Made by a program: the position numbers and the translations under genes. A stretch of 64,000 nucleotides of DNA from Zhengitettix transpicula (taxonomy: Eukaryota > Arthropoda > Insecta > Orthoptera > Tetrigidae): contig CM073590.1 in NCBI GenBank assembly GCA_037074705.1, forward strand, positions 138,031,600-138,095,599. The letters are read 5' to 3'. Of this stretch, positions 26,601 to 39,900 are shown piece after piece. How positions within the stretch are numbered: position 1 is the stretch's first letter; each line of letters opens with the position of its first letter. Under the pieces are notes generated by a model. The model saw nothing but the letters and a program-made list of their open reading frames with translations. It had not been told where the DNA came from and ran no database searches.

Positions 26601-29600
26601 GAAGGTAGCCAACACTGTCTGGCCTAAGTAATATCAAAACAAGAAAATTTTCTACCCTGAGGGTTCAATGGGTGATTAACCAAAGAATCTTCGCCTCGTC
26701 GCGACTATGAAACATAATTTCTTTATTGAATTACCACAAAATAATACGTTTAAATCTGTTTATGAAGTGTCATTGAAATTTGTTATATCTGAATTCCGTT
26801 TAAAATCAATGCTTTAATTTTTCACAGAAACCTGCTCTTTTAAGACTCTGGCAAATAGACGCTTCCGCTTAGATTCGAGTGTTTTGAATATATTTTTATT
26901 ATATGCACATGTGATGAATTTATAACTCATCTTTTTCTCTAAATTAAAATATAAAATGTCAATGTTAAAAGTAGAATAATTATATAAATAAAGTAACGAA
27001 TTCAACAAGAATTACAGAAACGAGTGATATTTATTTAGCACTTATTTTTGTATGCTATATGGTTAATTACTTATATAATTATTAATTTTTTACTCTTTCA
27101 CACTGCCATTTGTAATAATTGTAGACCTTTCGATTATTATAGACTGTTCTCAGATCAATATTCAGGGAAATAAACCCCATACAGTGTCATATAGATCGAA
27201 TGGCGAATCAATTTAGCTAAATAAGAAAATACAGCAATAGTTTAATTACAAAGAAAATGAAATTATGATTAATGGATCATTATGACTAATGACATTTAAC
27301 AATAAGAGTCGAAAATGACCAGAAGGTCGAATGATATTTCCTATTAAAATTATTAACACTATGAGACTGTGTGTGGTTTATTTCTCCGATTAATTGTAGA
27401 CCTTAGCCAAATTAACAGATTTCCCTCGTGGAATACCTTCCCAGCGTGTACCAACCCAATCAATATGTGTGCACCCAGTTGTAATAATTCCATTTTCTTA
27501 CTAATCATAAATAAAGTTTTATTGTTAGTTAATGTTAAATTAATTTTTTCCGGACTAGTTTTACCATTTTAGTATTTATTTAGTATATAGAATTTTATAA
27601 ATTTATTTTTGCTGCGAAATTTCCACACGATAAGAGTGCATGTTAAACATTTCAGTTAAACTTCAGTAGTCTTTAAACTCTCCTTTAGTGTCTCTTTCTA
27701 TAAAATTTACATGATTCTTGTATTGTGGGCCTATATTTGTAATTAATTACAATATGCTTCACGTTATAAAACATTTTATTCACTGTTTAGCTTGTCGAAG
27801 AATGTTATCAACATAATATTACTATACGTAACTCCACATTCTTTCTAATATCGCCCTTATAATATTTGATGCAATTCTTTACTGGTCACCGTCATCGCTT
27901 CTTCAACTTTGAATTCTTCTGTGGAATTGTAATAATCGGACAGTTTTAAATGAAATTTTATTCAATAATTAAAATTAAATGCGAGAATGTCATTGAAATC
28001 ATGAATGAAACTTGTTTCTTTTGAATTGTTTGAAATTATTAATCACCACTCAACAATATAAATTTATTTTATTGTTTTAAATGTTTTAATTCCCTTTATA
28101 CATATAATAAAAGTTGTATTGCCTCCATCATCTTGAATGGTATCTGTTCGGAATTTCAATCCAAATTTTATACAATATATGCAACATCAGTTCATTATTC
28201 AACCTTAACCATTAGCTCCTTCATTATCAACCTTTCTTTTATTACACTACATTATATTGCTGTAATTGCATACATTTGATTTACATTACACTCGTTGAGA
28301 CGTTTTAAATTGCATCTTATTCCTCCATTGTTCTTTCATTATTATTTTCCATGGAATGCTGCATTAACATGTTGTGTTATTTACTTTTTTTACTTGTCAA
28401 CCTTAGATTAATACATACTTGCATTTCCTTTTATGGTTTATCATAATAATTTTTTCTTTAAATTTAATAATTTCTATGTAATATTGGTCATAAAATTTAA
28501 TTATATGATCTCATTCCAAATAAAGCTAATTTAGTCGTTATCTGTGTGATAAACTATCATTTCTTTCGCCAATTTGAGATTTAAGAAATCTCAAATTGAA
28601 CGATTTCCTCGATTTATTAATAGTACTTGTTCCCTTTCTGTCTGTAAACGATGTTTCGACGGGAAAAATTGAATTTTTTCTGCTTTGAAGAAAGAGTTTA
28701 AATTATAGTAACTGGAGTATATAATATATTTTTTTGGAATCTGACCTTAAGTCTTTCACTCATGAGTAATACCTATACTAGGATACTAACGGTAAAATCT
28801 AGGGGAAATGTCAGATCTGGGCTTCTGCTTAACTTTAGTCGTAATTTGAGCACATGAATAGAATAAGCCAAAGAAATAATAAAAAATGAAAGCATGTAAT
28901 TTTGAAGTATTTAATATGGAAGCAGGCTACAAGTTATAGCTGAAAACTGGTTTAGTTTGTTTCAGTTGACCGGTTATTAAATTACTTTATACTCGTGCTG
29001 TAATTAGTTATTAATTAAAATTCCAATAACATTGGTCATTTCATAAATATTAAATAAAAGTTTAAAAAGTAATTCACCGGCCGAAAATTTTTTTTAAATA
29101 AATGTTAAATTGGTAATACATTCTACATTCTATATTGGGAGGAATGCGTCAAAGTAAAAATTGCATGCAGAGTTTATCATTCATTGCACAAAAAATAATT
29201 ATCGCCAGTCTGAATTTCCGTTGTTGTCGTTAAATGTTGTTTCGGATGAGTTGAATACTTCCCTGAAAGGTTTTCATGAACCGATGATCACAATCCTATT
29301 GTATAGAATAACATTTTAATTTTTCTAATACGAATTATGCAGTTTTGTGAAAAAATTGCATGTATCAGTATGTAAATTTAAATAAGCTCTTATTTGGAGC
29401 AATAATAATCATCCGGTTAAACCGATAGTGAGGAAACTCAAAGAGGAAAACAAAGCTTGGTTTGTAGAACGTGTTTTACGGACGTCGAAAGTAATTATAC
29501 TTGAGCTTGAAGCAGTTAAATGGAAGGTTTGGAGTGTGGAAGCATTTTATAATGAATTCGAGGCCATGGCTTATTTTTTTAACCACATGAAAACAAGAAG

Positions 29601-30569
29601 TGACTGCCTATTGTTTATTTAGCCTGTTCGAGGCACGGGGTACAGTTAAAAACCATCAGGAGACTACATCGAGCTGATTAATTGCAAATAATTACTTTAA
29701 TTAATCTCTACGAAAGAGAGATGTCAACCAACTCTTACGTAATAGCTAACAATTCTTTTCAGTTTTCACTCATAATTGAACATATTTAACTTTCGTTTAA
29801 ATTTAATTCCATAAAAACGAATGTTTAAATTAATTTTACTCAAAATTTAGTCCACAACAATTATAAATAAATAACTCTGGAATATATTTATTATTGTAAT
29901 AATTATGTAAATGTTGAAACTTTAGAAAAAAATATAGTTTGACAATTTTTTTTTCAAGAGTGCGTGAAATAATACTCAAGCATGTCAACTTTGTTTAAGT
30001 AAAATAATAGGATATTGAAGAACCGTTCCTGTCTTACGATTTAAAAAATTAATGTCTACCTGAATGTCGGCTAGCGAATAAAAATGGGCTTTAATAATGG
30101 GAAGTGATATAATCAGAAATATAATTAACATATTGACCTTTAATATGAGCCAGGTGAGCTACTTCTAAATGAAATGAAGGGACGAAATAAAAAATGCTTA
30201 GTGATGGCAATAAAATACCGAATTGAAATAAACGTGTTTGTTACGATTACCAGAGGATTTTTCTTCTTGATTCGTTTTGAGGTACATTTGGAAGCAAATT
30301 TATGAGGAACGAACAAACAACATGAGTAAATTTCTGCATGAAAATAAACGAAAGAGCAACTAAATTCATCGTCAGTAGCGTACATAAAAATACTGCAACA
30401 CCAAATACTAGAATTTTCATTTTAACAAAGTATTTAGAATATACGAAACAATATAAACAGTGCTTTCCCGGTACAAAATTGATTTTTCATATATATTAGA
30501 AGTCTTAACTGACCGCGACGAAAAAATCGGCATTTACAAAATGGAAACCAAACACTGTAAGATACTCAC

Positions 30570-30613
<44 letters not shown>

Positions 30614-32820
30614 AGTAATCTGTCTTATATTAAAATAATACGTGGCACAAGCAGTTTAAAAAACAATTTTTATTTATTAAACGCACAATTTTACATTTAT
30701 ACGAGTTTTCAAATGAAATTTTACAACAGTTAGTAATTAATGTTATATAATTAAATTTGATCTTTCTCAGGGTCGTTTACTGGGCATTTAATAAAACGAA
30801 TACTTGTTAAACAACTTTTACAATCCAATATACAAAAACACATACAATCACCAAATTTGAATTCTGAAATCTGACGATTATACCTTTTACTTAAACGTTT
30901 ACAACTATGAATACTGTGAAAGATGAACATAAAATCTCTCTGACAATCCATGTAATTTAGCTCACTCGTATACGAACACTCACTCACTTTATACAGGCCA
31001 TAAAGAGCACCAAGTTGTGCTCACACTTTACACTTCCACATCCACCTATATACGACGACCTTACTCTCACAACGATTCACGACGAATTCCTCCAAACAAT
31101 TTACTTATTTATTTCAGCCACCTAACTCGGCCCAATGTCCGCGGATGATTTATCCTGACAAACTGCTGACTGATGACCGATTCTTTCCACGACGAAACTC
31201 ATATTTATTTTGGCCACCTTACTGGGTCAAATGTCCACCGACAATCTCTTCTGACAAACTGCTGACTGATTGAGTTATCTCGGCCACCTAACTTGGCCTA
31301 ATCCGGTCTCAACGTCCACCAACAAACTCTGCTGACAGACTGATTACTCCTCTTACGACGCCTTATATTTATTTCTTTTGCGCACTTCACAACGAAGCCG
31401 TGAGCACTTCTCCCCACACCCTCGGCAATTTGCAATCTGTCTCCCAATTATCCTCCATTACTTCGTCGTTGTGAGCCGCTTGTGTACCTTCTGCCGATGA
31501 TAATTCGAGTCCAAACTACGATTCGGGCTGGTCTTTTTCACTTGGCACCACAGAGTTCGAGCGTACCTAGAGAGTTCTGGTGCAATTTTGCTTCTCCCTC
31601 CAGAGTTCGGTTTCACTCTGGGTTCTTGTGCAAATTTGCACACGACCCCACAGAGCCGGGCGTACACACATTTAACTCACCCTCCTTTAGTTTGTCATCT
31701 GTCGCTCAATTATTCCATCATTATCTCCATCTGTCTAACCTGCGTGCCTTCTGCCGTTGACCACGCGAGTCCAAATATTTGTTTATTATTAATGATTTCT
31801 TTTAGTTAATACATTTATGTCCCAAATTTAGTTTTAAGGATGTTAAAACATGATGAAAACTCAATTCTTATCAATACAAAATTATTATTTACTGCTATAT
31901 CGTCAGATAAATTTCAACTCACGATTACTCAGGAACATTTGGCTCGTTCATTACACACACACTTTATCGACTGGATGTTTACACACACTGACTCTAACAC
32001 ATATTATTGGTTCGACGATAGCTGATTCACCATACTCTGTGAAGGACATTCCAGTTGCTCGTGCTGAAACTACTCGACGCTGGATGCTGTGTCCTGGTAT
32101 CCTACCATCGAAGACAGTGGTCAAATTTTGATATTACTACAGATTGAACTTCTGCATACAAAAATGTTTATCGTTGACATAAATGTTTTATTTCTCTCGC
32201 AGGCTGCATTCTTTCTCCATACTGGGTGCTCACAGTTCCCCCTCCGCTCTGACACTCCACTCCGACTAACTCCAACTCCTCGACTCCAATTCCTCGACTC
32301 CCCTAACTAATTCTTATCCTCCCTTTATATATGACCGTCCCTCCTTTGTTACCAAAACTACGTCGCAATTGCATTGACAGTTTCTCCATTACTCCGAGAT
32401 TTACACTCTGCAGCTGCTGCTCCCCACTTAGAAAATATCTTGCCGCTCTGTCTTGTCACATCGAGACAGGACCCGTAATTACTTTGCACTTGTATTCTCA
32501 CCCCCACATGTGCGCTGTTCGGAAATTCTTCTGACCGCCTTGATCTCAAGTCAATACGCCGCTTCCTGTGACGGCCAAGACACAATGCCTTTCCTAAACC
32601 GATTTATTTTGCAACAGACCACCCGCGCATGTCCCTTGCCCTGCTTTACAAATCCTAAGTACACATTGCCACTTCCTGTGTCGGCCAAGACCATTAATCT
32701 GAAACAAATATCTTGCCACTCTGTCTTGTCACATCGAGACAGAACCCGTAATTACTTTGCACTTGCATCCTCACCCCCACATGTGCGCTGTTCCGAAACA
32801 ATGCATTCCCTCAATGCATT

Positions 32821-32892
<72 letters not shown>

Positions 32893-33957
32893 TAGAAAGA
32901 TATAGATATATAGATATATATATATAGATAGATAGATAGATATAGGGTTTCCCAGCACTTTTTAAAGCAGAAGCGAAAGAGGAGATTAGAGGTGGGAACA
33001 AGTTACGAATTTTGTTTTAAAGAACGTAAGAATTATGTGATGCTTTTGACTGGTGCTGAGTTAAAACTTCAGACCTGAGACTTCTGAAGTTAACTTCACA
33101 TTTTACTTTCCAGTGCTCTCCGACACATAATCTTGAAATGACTTAATATTCAGCTCACCGTCTGACTCCTTAATATATACTCCTTAATTTTATGGTTAGT
33201 TTCATACTTCTTTTAGATACACCACTCACTAAAATTAATATATTTAATGTGAACAGGGGATATGGACATGGTTTTAATGTATAGCTAAAACCATCCATTA
33301 TAAGTTTCCATGCATAGTGAAAGACTTGTCAATCCAGTGAGAATTGATCAACGAATTCAAACATCTGCGGCACACTCAATTTCCTTGCGAGAGCACGAGC
33401 AACTTCGCATGTCAAAACTTCGCAAGTCGTCCATTATTCGTGCACATCACAATACTGGTACAGTTCATTACACAGAGCGGTCATGTGCTCCCGTTTCTGG
33501 TGCACGAGCTGTTGTGGAACACCTGTCACCACGGACGTATCATTTAGTTGAGTCGATTCGGATTGAAAATAAAATTAAAAATTAAATGAAGGTAAGTCTC
33601 ATACACACTTCCGTTACCTTCGTGCAACAGAATCCTGACAAGCGGCCTTCGAATAGCTGTATTCTGAATTACATTCCTTATCTTAAGACGCCGCGCCGTC
33701 GAGATAATTGTGACTGCTTGAAATTGTTTATAAACGACACGTTAAAGCGTTTCGTTTGAATCATGTAAATTTAATGTTTGTAGGACAGGCAATTTTCAAA
33801 ATAGATAACATATTTTTCATGTTGTGTTTTATTTTGATTATTCGAGATTACGAAATTGCCAATTTATTAATCACATAATAGTAGAATTCTGTGATCAAAT
33901 ATTAACGAAATATTCAAAGAATTTATGGACTACAAACAAAAAGGGGAATAATAAAAC

Positions 33958-33995
<38 letters not shown>

Positions 33996-36900
33996 GGCAA
34001 CAGGCTACATGAGGGTAATCCACGTTGGGCAACTCCCCTTTAATAGCATAGGAAGGGATTTGAAAGGGGTGATGCGGAAGGGTAGAGGAAGGTAGCCAAG
34101 GGTTAACTAGGGCCCCCGGGCTATATTTTAAGGATCCTACCCGGCATTCGCCTAAAGAAATGCAAGGAAAACCCCAGAAAAACCTGAATCGGGTAGGTCG
34201 GGCATTGGGTACTTGTCCCACGACCTTCCGATAGCGAGAGAGGAATTTTCTGTGGGGACGCAGCATTCCCTTCTCCGTGCCTCGACCAGTTTAGGAGGCA
34301 GCTGGCCGACTCTTACCGTATGCCCAAGGTCTGTGACCCCGGAACATACACCTCTCAGAACAGGCCGAGGTGCCTCGGCTTGTGGGAACCTTAGTTCAAA
34401 AACGGAGAGGAAAAGGCATACCCAAAAGTAGCCCCTTCGTATCTCTCCTAAAAGGTTCTGCCTGCGAGAGAACATCTCTCGCAGGTATTGCCTGCGAGAG
34501 AATAGGCCTCGCAGACTTCGCTATCACATTATATTTAATATCATGTTGTATTATTTATTTACGATTTACATTATACGGCAGAAGGAAACTGTCATTATGT
34601 AGTTTACTAAAAACAATTACAATTAATATTTATAACTTATTCCTAAAGTAATTCGAATAAGAATGATACTTCGAGCTTGATAATTGATAAGTATTGTTAA
34701 GTATTGATGCTGGACAAGTTCATTAATTAAGTTTAACATCTACACAAATTATTAATTACTTTTATTCGCTTAAAAGTCATTTTAATTTTTTGCATTGTCA
34801 CAGGAGTTTCCTCCACACGTTTCGACGGGAACAATCATGTTCTAAATAAACTGCAAGAAAGTAATTTACTCGGTGATAAAACGATATTGTTAGTGTAATA
34901 GTCCATTGCCACGCCTTCCGCACCTCTCTCGCTTTCCAATCCCTTCCTATGCTGTTAAAGGGGAATTGTCACGACGTGGATAACCCCCATGTAGCCGGTC
35001 ACTCTAAAAAAATGTCACTTTGTTGCAAGCGATAGTCTAGTTCCACAGATAGAAACTTAAGTGAGAGTCGAAGTAAGCTATTAACATAGTTGTGGCATGG
35101 AGACTGGAATGTTGCGTCTGCACAACAAACCCCATTCGTATTATAAGAAGGGGGTGGAAAATGAACCGAGAAGCCGACCTAACTGATACAGGTTTCTCTC
35201 GGGTACACATTTATGCGAATGCCCGGTAGGATTCTTAAATTATAGCTCAGGGCTCCAGTTAACCCTTGACTACCACGCTCTCCCTTCCGCATCCTTTCCT
35301 ATTCTATTACAGGAGAGAGTTCACCACGTGGATGGCCCTCATGTAAAAGTTCGCCGCACGAAAAATAATGCAATTATATTCAATATTTTCTGTGTCGCAA
35401 TTATATAAACCTATTTTTTGCCTAAATTTTGTCCTTATTTATATAGAGTGGTGTAGAAAGGATTTTCGATTGTTTGTATATTATAATATTTTCAACTAGA
35501 AGTCAATTAATTATCAAAACAGTTAATTACAAATTTTATGTGTAAAACGCCGTTTGTAACATTTATGATACAATAAAGTTTCTGAACTTTCAAGAGACTT
35601 CTACTGGCCAAATTGAAAATAATTACTGCAATTTTTTCCTGCAAAGCAAATAACCGGTCAATTAACATTTTGTTCCCCACTAAAATGATTATTTATATCA
35701 TACAAGTTGCTATTTTCATTACTAAAACCTGCCCCATAATTTTATTTACTGAACTTTCGCAAAGGATTTTAGACCATTCGGCCTTATTGGATACTATGAT
35801 AGTATGAGTAAATCTTCGTAACGTGATCAGTTACTAACACACTGGATGTATTATTTACATGATTAGTTTGTGTCCATTATGTCTTATGAACTTCCACGAA
35901 CTTCTTTCACACTATTGAAAACACGAGTGTTACTGTTTCCCTTCTGTTTTGTTTCAGGGAAAGGCTCTTGTCCAAAATCACGCTGGTGGAATTATTATGT
36001 CTAAACAAGCACTCGCACTCCAGGCGGTGAATAAACGACAAGCGGGACTTTACACGTGCACGGCTTCCAACGTGGAGGGAGACGGCGAAAGTAAACCACT
36101 ACAACTCAAGATCATGTGTAAGCAGCACCTGACTTACTCACAGAACAAGTTATCTACGAATCTTTAATGAAGCAGAACTCACAAGTTATACACTTCTCAA
36201 TTCGTGAGCACTAAAATTTCCAATTTTCATATATATATAATTCCCACATGCCTGAGTTCCATTGTTTGAACGGAAAATCTCGTGATATAAATCTCCAATT
36301 GTTGTTGCGTTTTCGTCGCTTTTTAATGTTGTCAAGTGACAAGTGTAGTTGTGTTTCTCTAGACTTTTCTTAGCACCTGACGAAAGGCACAAGGATCCTA
36401 GAAACGTTGTGAGGTATTTATATTACCTTTTTGTCCGAATTGGCTATCTTTCTTATTCACAAAACATTTCTAATTGTGTGTCAATGAATGTGACCTACGT
36501 GTTCGTTGTTTTCTAAAATTATATTATTGCAAGCTTTATCTTAGGTATTTTTCTTTACATGTTCTGCAGACAAGCCCCTCTGCAAGGCTGGCCAGCAGCG
36601 AGTGTACGCCGTGGCGAGGCACGAGGCAGCGCACGTTCTGTGCGAGACCGACGCGTTCCCGGCTCCGGACTCCTTCCGCTGGGCCTTCAACAACTCCGCG
36701 GAGAGCGTGGACGTGCCACAGTCGTGGTACAACTCCTCGCTGTCCGCGTCCGTGCTTCGCTACACGCCCGTCGTCGACCTCGACTACGGCTCTCTGCTCT
36801 GCTGGGCTGCCAACGCTGCGGGCAGGCAGCACGCCCCCTGCGTCTTCCATGTCATACCAGCCGGTACAATACAAGTATTCATTATGAATTAAATTATGTG

Positions 36901-39900
36901 AAAGTGCTGACGTTATATTCGAAAATTACTCCCCGCATCCTAGACAGATGGGCAACGCATATATGTCCCGGTCAATTTTGATGGTCGAGCAAAAATTTTC
37001 AAATATGCTTGCTAATAACTAGATAGGTGTAGTGGGCAAATATCGCAATTTTTTCCCACTGGAAATGCTCGATCTTGAGGATTCTGTGCAAAGTTAAGGG
37101 TATACAACTATTGCTGCGCACCCAAGAATTATTTTCATTTAACAGCAATTTCTTGAGGAAGATATCGATATTGTCCGAATGGTACTTTGTCAGGATTTTA
37201 TCGTCCCTAAATTTTAAAACAATTAGTCGGATTTTCAAGATTATATTTTTCTAATTTATTATTCTCATAAAATCTATATAAGTGTACCAAAATAATATGG
37301 ATTATTCAATTTTATACTTTTAATACTTAGTGCTAACATTTAAAAAAACCCTTACAATGGAGTTGATATTTAATACAAATTGAAAATATGATTACTTTTC
37401 TTGTCGAAGTCAGTCTGCAGGCAATTTCCTAGAATTTGGTTGATGGTGGCTACTAGGAAGTTAGGATCAATTCTCCACAGTTACAAATGAGCATAGATCT
37501 CGTTTCAATGATCAAAAATGATTATCTTCCATTACTATCACTAATCGTTACTGGTAATATACAACACTTTTCCGATATGTTCACCAAATCCTACTCTATT
37601 AAGCTCCTTAAATTTTTTCGATGAATTTTTTTCACATTATAATAGATATGTTACACAAATTTAAAGTTTCTGATATAATAAATAAGTTTCTTTTACAATA
37701 AATATCATTACAATGACGAATGTTCTTTTAACATGGGTTAACTTAATATTGTACACAATATCATGTTGCAGCACACTTTTGCTATTATTTGAGATTTATA
37801 CATTTTTGCACTCGCTTTTTTTACGGATGGATTTTTAAAGTCAATATTTTTGAATTAACCAACTCTTTGCGAAATCAATGAAATTTGTATTTCTGTCATA
37901 ATATTCATACTATTTCGTATTTAAAATTCGTATTGACTGTTCTTAAAGAAATTATATATTTGTTATTAACTAAATATGCACTCACATCATCGTGTGTATG
38001 ATTCAGGACAGCCTGAGGCTCCGTTCAATTGCTCGGTGCAGAACCAGACTTCACACTCCCTTCAGCTACATTGTGTGGAGGGTTTCGACGGTGGACAGCA
38101 GCAAACATTCCACCTGGAATTATTGGATGCACAGACCGGCAGGATGCTTCTCAACTTATCGTCAAGAATTCCAGTGTTCATTATCGACGGGATGGCTCCC
38201 GGTCAGCAGCTACAACTTCTTGTGTATTCAGTAAATTCGAAAGGGCGGAGTGAAATTTTACAGTTGGAAGGGTATACTTTGAAGGCTGCAGAGAAACACA
38301 CAGGTAAAGAAAATTACCGAAATATATTTGCCACTTGTTACCGATTTGTCTAGGGAAACTGAATTTGTAAAGTTATAATAAGGAAAAATATTTTTCTATA
38401 AATATGCCACAAGTTATTTTCAATAATTAAAAAATAATTACACATGAATAACATGTAATGTTAGTGTAAGAGGCATAAAATCAGGTATATCGTAACTTCC
38501 TCAATATCATACAATTAATTAAGGAACCTTATACTGCATACGTTAGAATCGTGAGTTTTTATAACCTCAAAAGAAGAAAATATTAGTACCTTATTGATTT
38601 GAATGGACGTTAAAATGAAATCAGAATGTAAATGTATTAATTTTGTTTTGTAGTGAAATTTTGTCTCTCCAGACAAATATACACTATAACAAGAAAACAA
38701 ACGTCAATAAGGTAATGATTTATTATATTTCCCGTACTTCAATATTTTATGTTGACTAGAATTTGTATTTATTCAAGTATCATATTTCTATGCATAAATT
38801 ATATACTAAATGTCACAGACACGTCTTTTCAGAGACTTTTCGGCGCTCATTACTTTTAAATTTATTTTATTGACAGATATCTGTTCCAATTCTTGAAATG
38901 TTTTTCCGATGCTTTTAATATAGAATTCCTAGGTGAATACGAGAAGTGAGCTACCATTTATCTCCACGCTTGATTTAACATCAGATAATTGAATAGCGCC
39001 CCCTCGATACTTCACATTTTTCTGAAGCATCTTGTCCGACTCACGGGATTTACAGTCCTCATCCAGAAAATTGAGCGCCCCTTCATTCCAATACGATAAA
39101 TACCTTTGGATCCGAAATTTTTCTCGAGTCTGGTTATGAAAGAAAATACTTCCTTCCATTTCAAGGTGCCGCCCAGTTTCTCCATTCGAATAATGACTTG
39201 CTTCCGTTGTTATAATTATGGATCATAAACTACCAAAATAATGGAGTTTATATGCAAAACTTTCAAATGAGTGGAGATATTTTCTTTCGTAACAGGTAAT
39301 TTGGAGCCACTGATGTTTTACGTGTTGCATTACGCTGCTGGATTTTTATAATGAGGGCTATAACACATTACTGTTAATCAAATGTTCGTACGTTATCCTG
39401 CTGTTCTTGTCAGTCGGCCAAGTAATAAGAATTGTTTTTTGTCTGTGGATAAATGATCTAAACGTTACTGGAGCGAGAGAAGTGTATCATCTGTTTGCTA
39501 CGTGTAGTAGAGTTTCCTGCATTATTGACAGGTAGTGCATTGTATATAACCTGGGTAATTTCCTTTGACATTGGACCCGTTACTGTATAATCTAAACTCG
39601 TCTAGCGTGTCTGAGGACGAGATAACCTTTGAAACAAAGACAGGTAAGGCCACTGTAAGACCTTACAAGAAATCCTGGAAAAGACGGAGGCAACATCCGA
39701 CGGGGTACATCGCGTAGAAACCACACGGGAAAATTAGAGAGATTAACTATAAATACAATATCTCAAGTCTAATCTCAGGTCGCTCTGCAGTTAATAGAAA
39801 TGATCTCTGTGAATGAGAAACGGAATATCCAATTGCAATAGGATTCAAAAAAATTCCTATGGAATAGCATTTGACGCCCACTCCATCATTGTGGTAAGAA

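Larger units (their letters stand above)
20744..35957 (+). other. Intron (15.2 kb) inside Ig domain 4
   Basis: Phase 0 intron, the longest in the gene. It hosts family A copies, a family C copy, a hairpin element, a repeat-rich block (30.6-32.9 kb) and several microsatellites, listed separately. Stretches 20.8-22.7, 26.6-30.5 and 35.4-35.9 kb are AT-rich with no feature I can support apart from a small hairpin at 28570. Confidence 0.8.

Noticed and set aside
29428..29622. 64-codon plus-strand frame with a Lys/Glu-rich start
   Set aside because: Short, non-ATG start, no motif; not supported as an exon or element.
32453..32863. 136-codon plus-strand open frame
   Set aside because: It covers the 93-base direct repeat pair and runs into the TA array; the protein repeats simply mirror the DNA repeats.
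36474..36981. Alternative long frames on both strands over the Ig5 exon
   Set aside because: GC-rich codons remove stops in the other frames; only the Ig5 frame has family motifs and matching splice phases.
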